Shown: piece after piece, positions 33,699 to 45,370 of the stretch
Layout: each line of letters opens with the position of its first letter
How positions within the stretch are numbered: position 1 is the first letter of the stretch
Assembly (NCBI GenBank): GCA_944470555.2
Contig: OX104127.1
Span: 45,436,934-45,500,933, forward strand
Direction of reading: 5' to 3'
DNA from: Heterobilharzia americana
Taxonomy: Eukaryota; Platyhelminthes; Trematoda; Strigeidida; Schistosomatidae
Length of the DNA stretch: 64,000 nucleotides
Translations under genes and position numbers: made by a program
Notes under the pieces: generated by a model
Database searches by the model: none
Told to the model about the DNA's origin: nothing
What the model saw: the letters and a program-made list of their open reading frames with translations, nothing else

Positions 33699-33759
33699 AT
33701 TCTACCACAGTGCCCAAGTTTTTCACTTATATTAATGAGGAGTAGTAAGTTGTTCTCAG

Positions 33760-34719
33760 AATACCACCACCACTAGTCGTAGTCAAATCAGATGACAACT
33801 CTCCATATACCCTTTCGTAATATATAATGTTCATCCTGCTGCCGAAGGTATTATCTGTTATTACCAGGAAACCGTAAAGCCTACTGGAGTAGCTTTAATC
33901 CTGGCAGTGTTACGTAAAAAATACCTGGTCATAGAAAGAGCTTTCCCGTTTAAACACACAGGGATTAGTTCCAGGAGGAGTTTGGGAAAGCTCTTGGAAT
34001 AACTAATGACAAACTTGCTGGAATAATAGGATAGATTTCACCGACTGGGTTACCGTCCCACTAGTGCACTTTCCTTCGAAGGAAAGGGGGTGTACGATGC
34101 GCACAAGCCCTATTTGGTATCACTGAAGACCGGTATATTACACAATCAGACAGTTCGAAGCCGAAACATTTGGCTGCAAAACAGATGCACCGGGCTTGGT
34201 CTTTGGTAGAATCCAGTAAGGGAGTTACTTTTGCTTCTATGAGCGACAGACTAACAACCGTCTCGGACAGATGAAAAAGCACTCCCCATACCTCCAAACA
34301 CAAGGGCGAAGCAGCTTTCGGTGTGTAGGTGAGGTTCCCACCGCCTATGCGATAGTACAGACTCCTTTTGGGGAATGTGAGGGATGTTCAGTCCTTGCTT
34401 GTGCTCTGATGGCCGGGTTGTTGACATAGAGTATATGGTCTTGCACTGTGTGTATCTCTTAGCGGGGCATAATATGAGACAAAATGGGCACCCTGGGCTT
34501 GTCCTGCAGTCTAGCCCAGTAGCTGGGACACCCTCTTTCATCCAAGGAGAAAGGTCTACCAGCTTCTTTGGTGGCTAAAGTCCCTGAGACCTGGGAAACC
34601 AGGTCTCCACCGGTTGGTCTACCTTGTTCTCACTTAACAGGTCCGCCAGTGCCGTAAAGTGCCAACCGATCACTGAAAAGAGGGTATGTCAAGGGAAATT
34701 CCGGGCGGTGTCCTCCCTC

Positions 34720-34722
<3 letters not shown>
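33760..34722. other. Unrecognised region with minus-strand open frames
   Basis: Two overlapping minus-strand frames (34,061-34,303 and 34,251-34,541, 80 and 96 codons) have ordinary amino-acid composition but no motif I recognise. They include CFGFELSDCVIYRSSV, and LDCRTSPGCPFCLILCPAKR with several cysteines. Since the neighbourhood is all repeats, a transposable element is the more likely source. Confidence 0.3.
34586..34607. other. Perfect 9-bp hairpin with GAAA loop
   Basis: GAGACCTGG, GAAA, CCAGGTCTC. A perfect 9-bp stem closed by a GNRA-type tetraloop. It could form in RNA of either strand (on the other strand the loop is TTTC). No flanking terminator or gene explains it. Confidence 0.6.

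Positions 34723-34792
<70 letters not shown>
34723..34792. repeat. (TA)n microsatellite
   Basis: About 35 uninterrupted TA units. The open frames of alternating Tyr-Ile over it are artefacts. Confidence 0.99.
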
Positions 34793-34793
<1 letters not shown>

Positions 34794-35870
34794 GAGGAAC
34801 CCCGATTCCCCGTAACCATCACTCTGAGTTCTACTCGTTTTTCAGGAGGAGGGGATTATTCTTTTTCCCCAATCGAACAATAGCGGCTATGGAGACTGGC
34901 GTATTTGTCTGTGCACTGCAGGTCATCCAACAGAACCCGGTGGTACAACACTGCTGGGACTGATACGCTCACTTGTTTATCGATGAAACTGAGTCGGTCG
35001 GTGTGCTTACTTATGTCCCGAGTATGAGTTGCAAGTCAATTATTAGGTCCAATGTCTTCGGTTATGACTGGGATTAGGACTGATCGCCTTTAGATCTAAA
35101 TCCCGCCTAATCTTGAAGTAATACCTTTCCTACCTGCTGCGTGGCTGTACAGGCCAATATCTTCCTTTTGGTGTCTGAACTGGACGAAATGTGTTCAGCT
35201 TGGCTCACTGGGTATGATGTAACGCCAGAGCGATAACCATAGAATACACCTCGGTTTCCGGGGCGTAGAGGTGGACACAATATCTACTTGGGGTATGAGA
35301 GTGAGAGTACTGTATCGTCTGATGACGACTCCATATCTTGTCAGGGAGACGAATGTTCGAGCAGATATCAACCTGCAAAACATTGGATCTTACCCTGCCT
35401 GGCATAATGATTTGAGAAATTGATCTTCATTCATTTCCTCTTTCGGCTGTACTCTAGTCTGGCTATCCACTGAACAGTAGTCATGCCTGTGTGTATACAT
35501 GAAGACTATGGGATAAGCATACATGTACGTATGTGTACGATTCGTGTATATCCTTATGTATATGTATACGGTTGTGTTTCACATGTTTATATACATGCAC
35601 CAATGTATATATTCATGTGAGTATGCACATGGATATATGTACGCCGTCTTGTAGTCCATCACTTGTGCATATATGACATGTTTGCTAAGCGTTTTACGTT
35701 TCCTCCACTACCCCAATCCACTGGTTTTCCGGTAGGTTTGCGTACCGCTTGCGGATGGAAATAATTTTACCTACTAACCATGAACATGCCCAATAACGAT
35801 GCTGACTACTGCCAGGTTACCCGGGAACCTATGTATTCTCATGCGATGATGGCGCGTGCAGACAGACCAG
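34793..35870. other. No gene recognised; partly purine/pyrimidine-alternating
   Basis: 35,500-35,660 is rich in short ATGTATAT/TACATG-type words. The part after about 35,700 may be the 5' leader of the R2-like element that follows. No coding similarity was recognised. Confidence 0.4.
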
Positions 35871-36590
35871 CTAGTTATTGCTGTAGTTACTGTGGTCGAA
35901 CATATATCATGAGGTGAGGTTAAGGGAAACACAAGAAGAGAGCTCATCCGAACAAGCTCAACCGAGAGAGGTTCGCTGGGATGGTCCCAAATATGGTGAT
36001 TTGGTGGCGCAGTGATGACAATGGTCTTCTAGCTGAGGCTTCGGAACTCTGGTCCAACCAGCAGAAGAAAGGCTTCCATCAGCGTTTCCCACAATAGACA
36101 GCTGAGGCAGCTACGCTGCGACTTTGATACCTCAAGTTCAATTCGACTAGTCACCTAAGACAACAGGTTGACTTGGGAAGCATCGCTGGCCAAGCAAGCA
36201 CTAAACTAGAACCTTTTCGATTCCACTCCAATCCAACTCCACAGGAAATTACAAGAGCTGCCGAAACCAAATGGCGTAGAAAACTACTACCACTACTACT
36301 ACATATCAAGGAAACCAGCATCAAATTCAAGGACATTGCGTGGATGGTTTAGTAACTCCTACCGGGAAAGATTACGGTGGAGCTAACCTAGGTAAGTTTG
36401 AGCAAAAGGATAAGTTGACTCTTTTCTCTTAAGCATAAAGGTAAACCGCGTAAGCGATAGCTGCAGCTGGCCAAAAACATCTCTATCAGGAGGACTTACA
36501 AACAACTCAACTATGATGATGATTTAAGAAGTCTGAAAGCGAAGCCGCTACAGATATTCTCTCACGGAACTGGAGTTGGGCCTACGAAAG
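35870..36590 (+). pseudogene. R2-like LINE, N-terminal zinc finger and Myb-like region
   Basis: The plus strand reads CCSYCGRTYIMR, then after two stops GKHKKRAHPNKLNRERF. This is a C-x2-C-x12-H-x4-H finger at 35,882-35,950. In the same frame SDDNGLLAEASELWSNQQKK and GFHQRF (35,990-36,100) resemble the Myb-like DNA-binding segment that follows the finger in R2-clade proteins. The finger plus Myb pair is the N-terminal signature of R2, which uses it to bind its target. Basic sequence after 36,430 (PRKR, SIRRTYKQL) fits the pre-RT region. Confidence 0.7.
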
Positions 36591-36652
36591 CCGATTATGG
36601 GTAATAATTTATGCCCGAAACGTCATCAGGTATATAATACTGTATCATCGTG

Positions 36653-36725
<73 letters not shown>

Positions 36726-36810
36726 CAAATAAACAAATCTAATATGGAATTACAACCTACCACAGTGCCGAAGTTTTACACTAATGTTACCGAATTCCTT
36801 TGCCTGGTGC
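36590..36810 (+). repeat. Dispersed repeat 'gamma', copy 3, carrying a TA array, inside the R2-like element
   Basis: Starts GATTATGGGTAATAATTTATG, then CCCGAAACGTCATC and ACTGTATCATCGTGCA, as at 33,600-33,655. It then carries a TA array (36,654-36,723) exactly where copy 2 has GCGCTTTATATCAC, and resumes AAATAAACAAATCTAATATG and CTACCACAGTGCCGAAGTTT. It sits between the N-terminal and RT parts of the R2-like element. Confidence 0.8.
36654..36723. repeat. (TA)n microsatellite within gamma copy 3
   Basis: 35 uninterrupted TA units replacing a short TTTATAT stretch of the repeat family. Confidence 0.99.
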
Positions 36811-36899
36811 TTATGAAGGCTTCTAGGGTAAAGTCTTCGTCGAGGAAAGCGTATCCAACACTAGACTGATAAATTCAGGTCGTCTTAAAAGTGACACTT

Positions 36900-38400
36900 G
36901 ATACAACCCATAGACGGTAAAAAGAATTCTGAGCTGCTGTCTGGTATGGATAAGAAGGCCATCAGCCTGGATAGAGTCTGTCCCAAGGACCCTAAACGTA
37001 AGGGAATGTATTGTAACTCAAACTTGTTCAGTCTGATACCGGCCACTTGGGTCATGCAAAAACACTTCATGAAGTCATGGATAACCCTCATACCTAGAAA
37101 GAAGATTCCATCTGGATCGGGAGACTGCCGGCCAGTATCGGTCTCTTCAGTAGCAGTTCCCTGACTAAACAGGATCCTGGCTAGGAGGTGGTCAGTTAAC
37201 CGCTTCGTAATCCTTGCTCACTTTGATTTCCTGCAAAAATGAGATGGCTGCTCAGAGGTCAACATGATCCTAAACACCATCGTGAAACATGCGCTTCAAG
37301 AAAGAAAACCTCTGGACATGTGTTCCAATGAGGTCTGTAAGGTCTTTGACTCGATTTCTCATGACATGACCGGACTGGTCGCCTCAACGAGTGGGGCGCC
37401 CGGACCCCTGGTCTTCCATATGAAGTCATCCTATGGATTGGTGGGGGTTAACATCAACTGGAAAGTCTATGACGTTAACTGTGGGGTTCGTCAAGGCGAC
37501 TGTCTCTCTTTTGCTTTTCATCATGGCGATAGACGAAGTTGTTAAGCTATGTAGTCTATACATTGGCTTTCAACTCAGTTAAATGAAAATTGACTCGTTA
37601 GCCTACGCCGATGACTTGATAATCACTACAAAGAACCAAAAAGACCTACAAGATGAACTGTATCTCGCACAAGCTCCTATGGGAGCCACCTGGATGCAGA
37701 TTAATGCTCAGAGGTTGGCTTCCCTGACTATAAAAGTCGATAAGAAGCGAAAGATAACGGTGATCACACCAGTGACTTACACAGGGGGCACCGAGCACAT
37801 TACGCCTCTGACCTATGAGGACTCACTCAATTATCTACGCCTAACCTTTAGGCAGAATGGTGTAATTCAAACCAACTTTATTCCTCTGCTAGAGATTATA
37901 CTGCTGCAAACAGATGATGCACGCCTTAAACCCCAACATAGGTTGCAACTACCGATGATCTGTCTGCTACCTGGTTTACAGTATGCACTCCTGGCCAGTT
38001 CAGACTATGCTACTAAAGTCAAAAAGATAGAATTACCAATACGAAACCACCTGATGAAATGGCTTCACCTGGTCCACGATTCTCCGAAAGGTAACTTCCA
38101 TATGGCAATCCCAAATGGTGGCCTTAGGATCGAATCCCTGCAAACAGCTATCCCGGTTAGACGTGTAAATTGTCTCCAAAAACTGAGAGCGTCCGCCTGC
38201 CGATATTCAAGGCAGCACTATCAACCCCCGCCTCAAACTTCACTACCACGCTCTTCGCCAGGGGTGCGAGGACCAACCATCCCAGGCAAAGGAGCGGTTG
38301 AGGAAGGCAAGGAGAGGCGGGCTATTGAACAAGAGAATTTGGAGAGGGACCAAGGTCTCTCATAGGTGGCTATACAAGCCTAAAAAGATCTTCCCTCGAC
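36900..38400 (+). pseudogene. R2-like LINE, reverse transcriptase
   Basis: In order on the plus strand: ELLSGMDKKAISLDRVCPKD (36,930-36,990), WITLIPRKKIPSGSGDCRPV and SVSSVAVP (37,080-37,160), a CKVFDSISHDMTGLV block near 37,335-37,375 replacing the DxxKAFDS catalytic box, NCGVRQGDCLSF near 37,475-37,510, and IDSLAYADDLIITTKNQKDL near 37,585-37,645 with the YADD site. The frame 37,583-38,365 (260 codons) continues to the R2-clade thumb: LRPQHRLQL-like sequence, then MKWLHLVHDSPKGNFHMAIP and NGGLRIESLQTAIP (38,055-38,150). The WLxLP(K/H)DTPxxxFHxPxxxGGLG(I)xSL pattern is diagnostic for this clade. Frameshifts near 37,170, 37,545 and after 38,365. Confidence 0.85.
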
Positions 38401-39120
38401 CATTTATCATAACCATGTAGCTTAGAGGTAACCTCTTAGCAACTAAGCTAAGGGCTTCCAGAAGTGACTGCTGGGACAACCAATTGCGCTACTCTGTTCT
38501 ATGAAAAGCTACCTACCTAGTCGAAATTCAGACACTTGATTAGTTAGTTTAGTAGTTGCTAGGGCAGCCTTTCAACTCATTCGCTTCCTGAGGTCTCAGG
38601 CCGCCTCACGAATGTCTCTGTAAGTGCAACCAAGGATATGTGTAGAAATCGGCTCACATACTGCGGAAGTGCCATATAACTCATAAGGTTAGATAGCGTG
38701 GCATAATAGGACAGTCGCTCAGCTTATCCTAGACATCAGCAAGAAAGGGTATGATGCCATTCGGGAACCTAAAATCACATACTCTGAAACATTCTCTAAG
38801 CCAGATATCATAGTCATTAAAAATGCTGCATGCTAAAGTTACTGCAGACAACACCATGAGATAACCATGACTAACCAAGATCAATAAATACAACACAGAG
38901 TTTAGAAACAGCCATATCGCAATATGTTCAGCGTAACGAAGGGATTCAGATATCTAGAATAGTCCACTAGCCCTTCATCGGGAAGATGAAAAGCTTCGTA
39001 TATGAAGAGACAGAAAGGGCTATGCGCTCTATAAAAGGTTTCTCAAAGTTCAGTCTCTTCGATTTATGCTCCTCACTATAATGGGGTCACTGAAGTGCTA
39101 TGTTGACTTCCATCTTGGAG
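38401..39120 (+). pseudogene. R2-like LINE, C-terminal restriction-like endonuclease region (degenerate)
   Basis: Across frameshifts, 38,415-38,450 reads MxLRGNLLATKLRASR. A cysteine/histidine-rich stretch follows at 38,600-38,690 (the position of the CCHC finger). Then KKGYDAIREPKITYSETFS, KPDIIVIKNAA and VTADNTM follow at 38,740-38,860. The KPD(I/V)(V/I)(V/I)...V(T/D)V pattern is the PD-(D/E)xK catalytic core of R2 endonucleases. TKINKYNTEF and KMKSFVYEETERAM near 38,875-39,030 continue the C-terminus. The following 39,040-39,400 shows no coding and may be the 3' leader. Confidence 0.65.
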
Positions 39121-39787
39121 GTAGGTAGGTCTCTGAATCGCATTAACTCTTTCTGTTTGTCTTGGTCTCCTTCCCTATTTTCTGATCGATAATCGTGTCT
39201 TCAAGCATGTCTTCCTTTGTATATAGCACCCAAGCATCTCTCTATTCTCCCTTTCAGACACTTAAACCTTAAGGGTATGAGGCACGGTCTCTGAAGTTGG
39301 ACTAGTCTCCAGATACCCTGGTGACTGCGCCAGCAGCCCCTACTAAACAATGGAGGCGATGAGGCTTGTATCATTCCCTCCTGGCTGAAGCTTGAGATCT
39401 TCGAAGGCAGATTTAGATAGTGTAATTGGAAGACGAAGTTTATCTGAACAATGTGATGGATTTGTACATTTCGAACAATCTGATTACATATCTGCTTCTC
39501 AAGTCAATTTATATTAAACCGAAGAGTGGGAGGACAAATACAACAATACATAATATGGGTGTTACAGTTAAGAAAGATGAGAACAAACAGGAAGTGACAT
39601 AGTTCATCCTAATCTTGGTAAAAAAACAAAGTTTACCAAGCAAGGTAGGTGTAGTGTAAGAACAAGTTGTTTTTACATACATAAGGCGGTTTCAATTAGT
39701 TTATGGTTATGGCTTCCACAAATCTCAGTATACGTCCCTGACTGTTTCTATATAAGACTTTAAAAGCTGTTTGAACATTAATTTTGT
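39121..39787. other. No gene recognised
   Basis: The first 300 bp may be 3' untranslated sequence of the R2-like element. The rest is AT-rich without motifs. Confidence 0.4.
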
Positions 39788-39888
39788 GAAGAAACATATT
39801 CTTTTTCAATTAGGTCTTCATCTCGGGCTCCTATATATTAGTGTAGAACCCAAGATGAAGACCTAATTGAAAAGGAATATATTTCTTC
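39788..39888. repeat. 101-bp imperfect palindrome at the end of a Penelope-like element
   Basis: Arms of about 43 bp (GAAGAAACATATTC... and the inverse ...ATATTTCTTC) share CAATTAGGTCTTCATCT and enclose a loop of about 15 bp. The right arm on the minus strand overlaps the last decayed codons of the Penelope-like element (GLHLGF), so the palindrome includes a reversed piece of the element's own end. Confidence 0.8.
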
Positions 39889-39889
39889 G

Positions 39890-41100
39890 CCCAATCAGTC
39901 TTCTTCTAAATGTCTAAATGGGAATATTCAATGTATTAATTTTGTGACCTGTTTCTATGATATATTTAAGCTATAGGTAAAGAGGGTCGTCTCCCACCAG
40001 CGTTTATCATGGTTTCAGACTCCATTTGTTTTTGAAGTCATTTAGGTACATGTTCCCCCACCATCAACTGCATGGTTCGATTACTCCTCCCTATGTATGT
40101 GTAAACACGCACACACATGTAAATTTGTAAACACAGTGGGATGTGACGTAATCACTGATGTAACCTTCATGTTTGTGGTGAAGCATGTGTTTTGTTTCTT
40201 CTATAATAATTGGATTAGCTGTGTAATATGTTTTCTTAATAGCAGCTAATGTTAGCCTACGTCTGAAAATGATATTAATCAATTCCCCTCTGTGTCGTAG
40301 AGTGATATGGACGCTTGTCTTAGGAACCGTGAATAGAATTAGCTTGGGTACTGCCTAATTTCCACAACTGTTTATGGACTTCAACGGATAACCGTTTTCC
40401 ATAAGTGTTTCGGCCAGTAATTTGATATCTTCATCCATCGTATCTGGTGTACAAATACAATAGATCCTGTTAAATAAGCATTTTACTAGACCTCGGTTGC
40501 GTTGAGTCGGACAAAAACTGTGAAAATTCAGGTATTGCCCTGTCCACGTAGGCTTTCTATAAACTGATCGTCTTATTGAACCATCTTCTCGTTGTCTCAG
40601 GAGTATTTCTAAGAATGACAGTTGGTTATTGTTCTCGTTCTTACAAGTCAGGCTGATATAAGTTTGTACCGTGTTAAGTCTTTTCAATAGACAAACCATA
40701 TCCTCATGCCTCTTACAAATCACTATAATGTCATCAGCATATCTCTTGTAAAGGGAAACTTTAGCGACGAAATCACCAGCCAAATTTCCGATATATGGCA
40801 TATAAATAGCAATTGGTAATAGTCCTAAGGGACTACCTATAGCCACTCCATCAATTTGTTGAAAGCATTCACCTTCGAATAGAAAATGAACTTTGTCGGT
40901 ACATAGCAACAATAGCTCCCTCAGAAAATTTGAAGTTAATAAGAGATGAAAGGTTTCTAGAAAATATGTAGTCACATAGAGTGTTACTCATCTCGGACAA
41001 TAGCACGTTAGTGAATTAAGAATTTGTATCAAAAGAGTAGACAGTCTTGTTTTTGATATTCATGTTAATAAGACAGTCAACAAGTTGAAAAGTCTCTCAA
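39890..41100 (-). pseudogene. Penelope-like element, RT plus GIY-YIG (degenerate)
   Basis: The frame 40,355-40,975 (206 codons) holds most of the RT: LLLLCTDKVHFLFEGECFQQ, IDGVAIGSPLGLLPIAIYM, YKRYADDIIVICKRHED (catalytic YADD near 40,732-40,745), NNQLSFLEILLRQREDGSIR and SVYRKPTWTGQYLNFHSFCP. The N-terminal side (40,980-41,090) reads SFDTNSLFTNV-like codons across a frame change. Downstream, 40,040-40,290 reads AAIKKTYYTANPIIIEETK, HCVYKFTC and, in another frame, TYIGRSNRTMQL, the GIY-YIG domain with GRS retained. Stops in the final third disable it. Confidence 0.9.
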
Positions 41101-42834
41101 ATGAAGACTTACAGAATTCGTTTCAAACTGGATTTAACCTTTTCACCCTTTTATGTGTGGGGGAACGACACATATACAATATAGGGCGTAAAAGATTATT
41201 AGCTTTATGTATCTTAGGTAATACATATAAATTTGGAAATTCAGATCCCATAAGCTGCAATGAATTAAACCACCTAGTACGGTGAGTTTTCCAAGACCTC
41301 TACCGCATTGCAAGGTTGACGAAGTAACGTAGCAGAATGGTATTTCACTTCACCAGTCATCATGGAGGAATATTGGAGAAATTTTTCAGAAGCGTACGTT
41401 GATTACTAAACTTATATGACTGAAGTAGAAAGGATACTTAAAAACTGACCCCTACTACCTGTTTACGATGAAATTGAACAACTGAATGTGGTACCTTTGA
41501 ACTATATTATGCTTTTGGGATAGCCAGACTACACATCTGGAACCAAAATAAACGTATGTGAACCTTATTCATGAATCTGGTGGCAAGGTCAGTTCTTGGT
41601 AGATAGGTTCAGGAGGCGAGAATATTTCATTGCCTTACAAGCCCGTATAAAGTGGATACAACAACACATACATTTGTAAGTTGGAGATCTGGCATTATAT
41701 ATTACGGAACCCCGACTATGGAACCATTAGCCGAAAGAAATCATCATGAGTATTACTGCCAGTTTCGATGGACGAGTAAGAAATGGCACCAGAAAGGTAT
41801 TGTCAACCGAGATATTCGTGTGATTTATATGTTGGAAGTAAATGAGAAGTAGGCCTTACGAAATTAGTAGATATAGTTATACTAAGAGAAAATTGTGATA
41901 TTTATGTACTTTACTATTAGATATATTTGGGAAAGTCAGGCTGGCTTTGAAAGAGCCATGTCAGTTCTGTTCTCAGTTCTCTTCAATTTTCTACTTTCAT
42001 GTCCACCTAGTATTTTTGCATGCTTTCAAACTTATACTACTTACAACGAATGAGTACTATAATTCATTCTCTTGCAACTTTAATTATTCTGTTCTGTTAA
42101 AAATTTATTAATCACTTTGACATTCTAGGATATTTGTTTCTTCCCGATTTCATGCTCATATTCTCCTCCCATTAGCCATTTCCCCGATGCCGTTTCTTCC
42201 TGTTAACGTCCGTTTAACTTCAGTATTTTACCTTACCCTTTGAATCCGCGAGTTTTTAACATTTTCCACTGTGGTTTGCTCTAGATACACCTCTGCTGTT
42301 TATTTCTTTGGTGCACTTTCTTTAAAGTGCTTAAACAGTGATCAACTCATAATTACCTCACAATTCAGGGTCAACTAATTTCTTTGTTTCGGATTTACGG
42401 AAAGTGAAAATGTGTGAATAATATTTGTATACAAGAAAGTACTGTTTCGAAGGAAAGACACTGTTAGAGTCGCATAATTAATGCGAGTGAAAATGAATAA
42501 CTCAAACAACAAAGGTTAATAACCAGATTCAACTGAAGTTTGAGAGCGTTAAATGTTTGGAGCAGTTAAGAAAATGAAATGAGTTGGAATAAAACATTCA
42601 GGCCACGAGTTAGACCTAGACCAGACAGATAGGTTACGATGGGAAGATGGTATGAGCACAAATGTTGCGTAAGAAGTGTTTCTGAATTTGAATCCGTACT
42701 CAGTTTACAACATATCAATCTTCTGTGAAGTGTTCCAATACTTCCTAAGTAACCCCGGCTCCCGTATTATCTTCCTGACCACGAACTATCTTTTAAGAAT
42801 CATAATTTTGCAAACTATGTAGTATTCTTGACTA
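41101..42834. other. No gene recognised
   Basis: AT-rich. Plus-strand frames at 41,085-41,285 and 41,652-41,852 (66 codons each) have no motifs I know and are not supported. Confidence 0.45.
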
Positions 42835-43060
42835 ACTGACATCAGTTACAGAACAGTGGGAGAATCGAGAACTCTGTACAGATACTTCATCCTAGATTGG
42901 GACTCCTCAACAGTACATACCCATAATCCCACGGAAGATCGAGGGCAGGACACTCATATCTCACGACGAGCGCCTTACTGTTCAGCCACTCGATTGGAAT
43001 TCAATAGTGAATATTTTCCTAATTCTTCGTGTCAATTCACTACATAGTGCGACCAACATC
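42835..43060 (-). mobile_element. tRNA-derived SINE 'beta', copy 1 (degraded)
   Basis: On the minus strand it shares TACTGTTGAGGAGTCCCAAT, GGATGAA and a CTGATGTC end with the better copies at 54,365 and 57,590. The hammerhead-like core has lost pairing. Confidence 0.65.
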
Positions 43061-44049
43061 CAATGCTATCAGTAAGGATTTGTCGTCACATTCACCTCGG
43101 TTAACCTCATAGGTCTAGGGTTCCTCGTGAGAATTTCAGGTGGTGCATCACGAAGTATGCAATTAATGAACACTCGACAGTTTTTCAATCTGGAAGTTTG
43201 AAGGGGTTGATTGGTTTATAAAATTTGCCTTTAGATGTGGATAAGAATTATACCTAAATACGAATGTAGAGCTTTGAGAATGATATTCAATGAAAACTAT
43301 AGTTTATATCTCGTCGGGGGAATACAAACAGAGAAAAAGTTATTTCATTGATTTCTGGTCAACTGCAGGTCTCTACTTTATAAAAATGGTTAAAACGCAG
43401 TTCTATAGCTTTTCGCTTTCATTTATTTACGTTTGAAGCAAGTCATAAAATCTTCTTGATTGGATTCCTTCGATATTTACCATCTGGAATTGATATGAAG
43501 TTAGTGGCTGATATAATTGTGAACTCTTGAGTAGCAACCATAGACTTCACCTATGAGGATTGGTTGGTTCCTAGAAAACAGAAAGAAGCCATGAAACGAT
43601 AAGTGCTTTATTGTCAAGTCAAAAGATATACAGAATGTAACAGTATATATACACATATTTTTTCAGCGGCTTTGGTATTTTCTGCAGTTTCTTAGCAAAA
43701 AATTTAACCTATCCGAAGATTACGCGTATGAGCATGAGCTTTTCATGCATATCCAGCATTTAGTGGTTTGCTACTAGGCCATCAGGGAATTTCGGGGTTC
43801 CTCAAGAAATCAGTGCATAAACTCTCTTTTTTTGAAATGTAGCTACAAGTAGGAGGGTTCTTTTGAACTCACTTAGAGTATCTTCCTGGATTTCCTGAAG
43901 TGGATCATTCGACGTTGTTGTGTTTTTAGATCAGCAATTTTTCTTAATGCTTAAAAGTAACAATTTTACTTTTTCTATGAAATCTAAGTCTTATTCGATT
44001 CACATGTCTTCTCAAGATTTTTGAGATGACTTGTATTAACTAGAGTACC
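43061..44049. other. No gene recognised
   Basis: AT-rich. Probably includes decayed flanks of the Gypsy remnant that follows, but no motif supports this. Confidence 0.4.
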
Positions 44050-45370
44050 GTCTTGATTTTATGCTTGAATACTCCTATTTAACATAGTTCTTCACCTGGG
44101 TATGCTCTGACTACGACCTTAGCACCAGGAAGAAATTTCTTGTTTAGATTTAGCCGATCATTTCTTTTTGACATGGTTTTGGGTAGCATGGAAGTAAAAC
44201 AGTTTCTTATTTTGCAGTCAAACAAACATTCTGCAGGAGATTTTCAGCTTAACATGTTGAGATTTGTTGTGTTTCTGTAAGTTACTAAGAAGCTGTTCAT
44301 GGTTGTGTTTATCTATCTTTCCCCTTTCAATGAAGCCCCTTTAAATGTGTACATAAATTTCCCTGACCATTTCATTGCAGGTGATGAGTGGAACGTAAAT
44401 GGTGGATTGGAATCTGTCTACAGAAGGCTGAAAGTGCTGCAGAAATAAGATACATACCGTTATTCGTTGCAATGGCTTCTGGAACGCCAAAACAGTCAAA
44501 CAAACTGGACTGTTTTGCGGTTGGAGCCTATGCCTTGTATTGTGGCATAAAAAGTTCTTCAGGCAATTTGGCATATGCGTCACCAATACTAAGATGCATC
44601 TTCCGTTGTGTTAGCCCAGCAAAGTCAGCATTTAATCATTGCCATGGCATTTCTGTCATCGCCTATGGATCTGAGGGACACCTTGTTGGGTATCTTGCGG
44701 CTAAAGAACACTTAGGACAATTATGACATACTTTTTTAACCCCCTGATCTATATTACGCTTATATGCTTAAAAACTTGTCAGTAACTTCATTCTGGTACT
44801 GTCTGGATGGTCACTGTAGAGTTGTTTCAGTACTTTCTGTCGAAGACACTTTGGTACCAAACATGACACGTGAACTCAAAATCGACTGTGATTCAGTGTG
44901 GTGATAGTATTGTTTAAGTTCCCCAGTTAGATGTTGTGTTGACCACTTTATCTTAAAGGACTTTTTAAAAGTTCTTGAAGTCTCAGCCTTCTGCAGCCTC
45001 CTTGATATTCTCAGAAGCCATGTAATCCATCGCTTAGGACTTACTGAACATCAGTTTCAAATCTTACGGCTTCAATCACAGTATCTTTCAATGAGTGTTT
45101 TAGAACCATAAGTTTGAAGAGAGCATCAATTTGGTAAAAATGATCTGTTGGCTAGTACTGTATTCTGGAATACTCTTTTTAGACCCAAATACTGTTAATA
45201 AGGGTTTGTGATCTGTCAGCTGTGTCAATCTTTATTCATATACCACTTTATGGAACATAAGAACTTCACAAATTATAGATAATGCTTCTTTTTCAATCTG
45301 ACTATGATTTGGTTCATCATATTAATAACCAACGCATGTAACAGGGATGACTTAATGTCAATCTCGTATA
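44050..45370 (-). pseudogene. Second Gypsy-type LTR element, RNase H to integrase remnant
   Basis: Conceptual minus-strand reading, across many stops, gives RNase H features near 45,190-45,360 (KRSIIYNL, TDRSQTLINS for TDHKPLLxxF, TDHFYQIDALFKL for ADALSRL). Integrase follows: CPKCSLAARYPTR, PWQWLNADFAGLTQRKMHL and GDAYAKLPEELFM near 44,570-44,710, FGVPEAIATNNGI near 44,465-44,510, then FLVTYRNTTNLNMLS and KSPAECLFDCKIRN near 44,190-44,300. Catalytic D appears in NADFAG and in GDAYAK; the middle D is N. It is unlike the CsRn1-like element at 3,011 and so is a separate family. No LTRs were found around it. Confidence 0.7.

Noticed and set aside
34624..34883. Frames with alternating Tyr-Ile over TA arrays (also at 36,576, 50,540 and 50,746)
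   Set aside because: Simple-sequence artefacts of the microsatellite.
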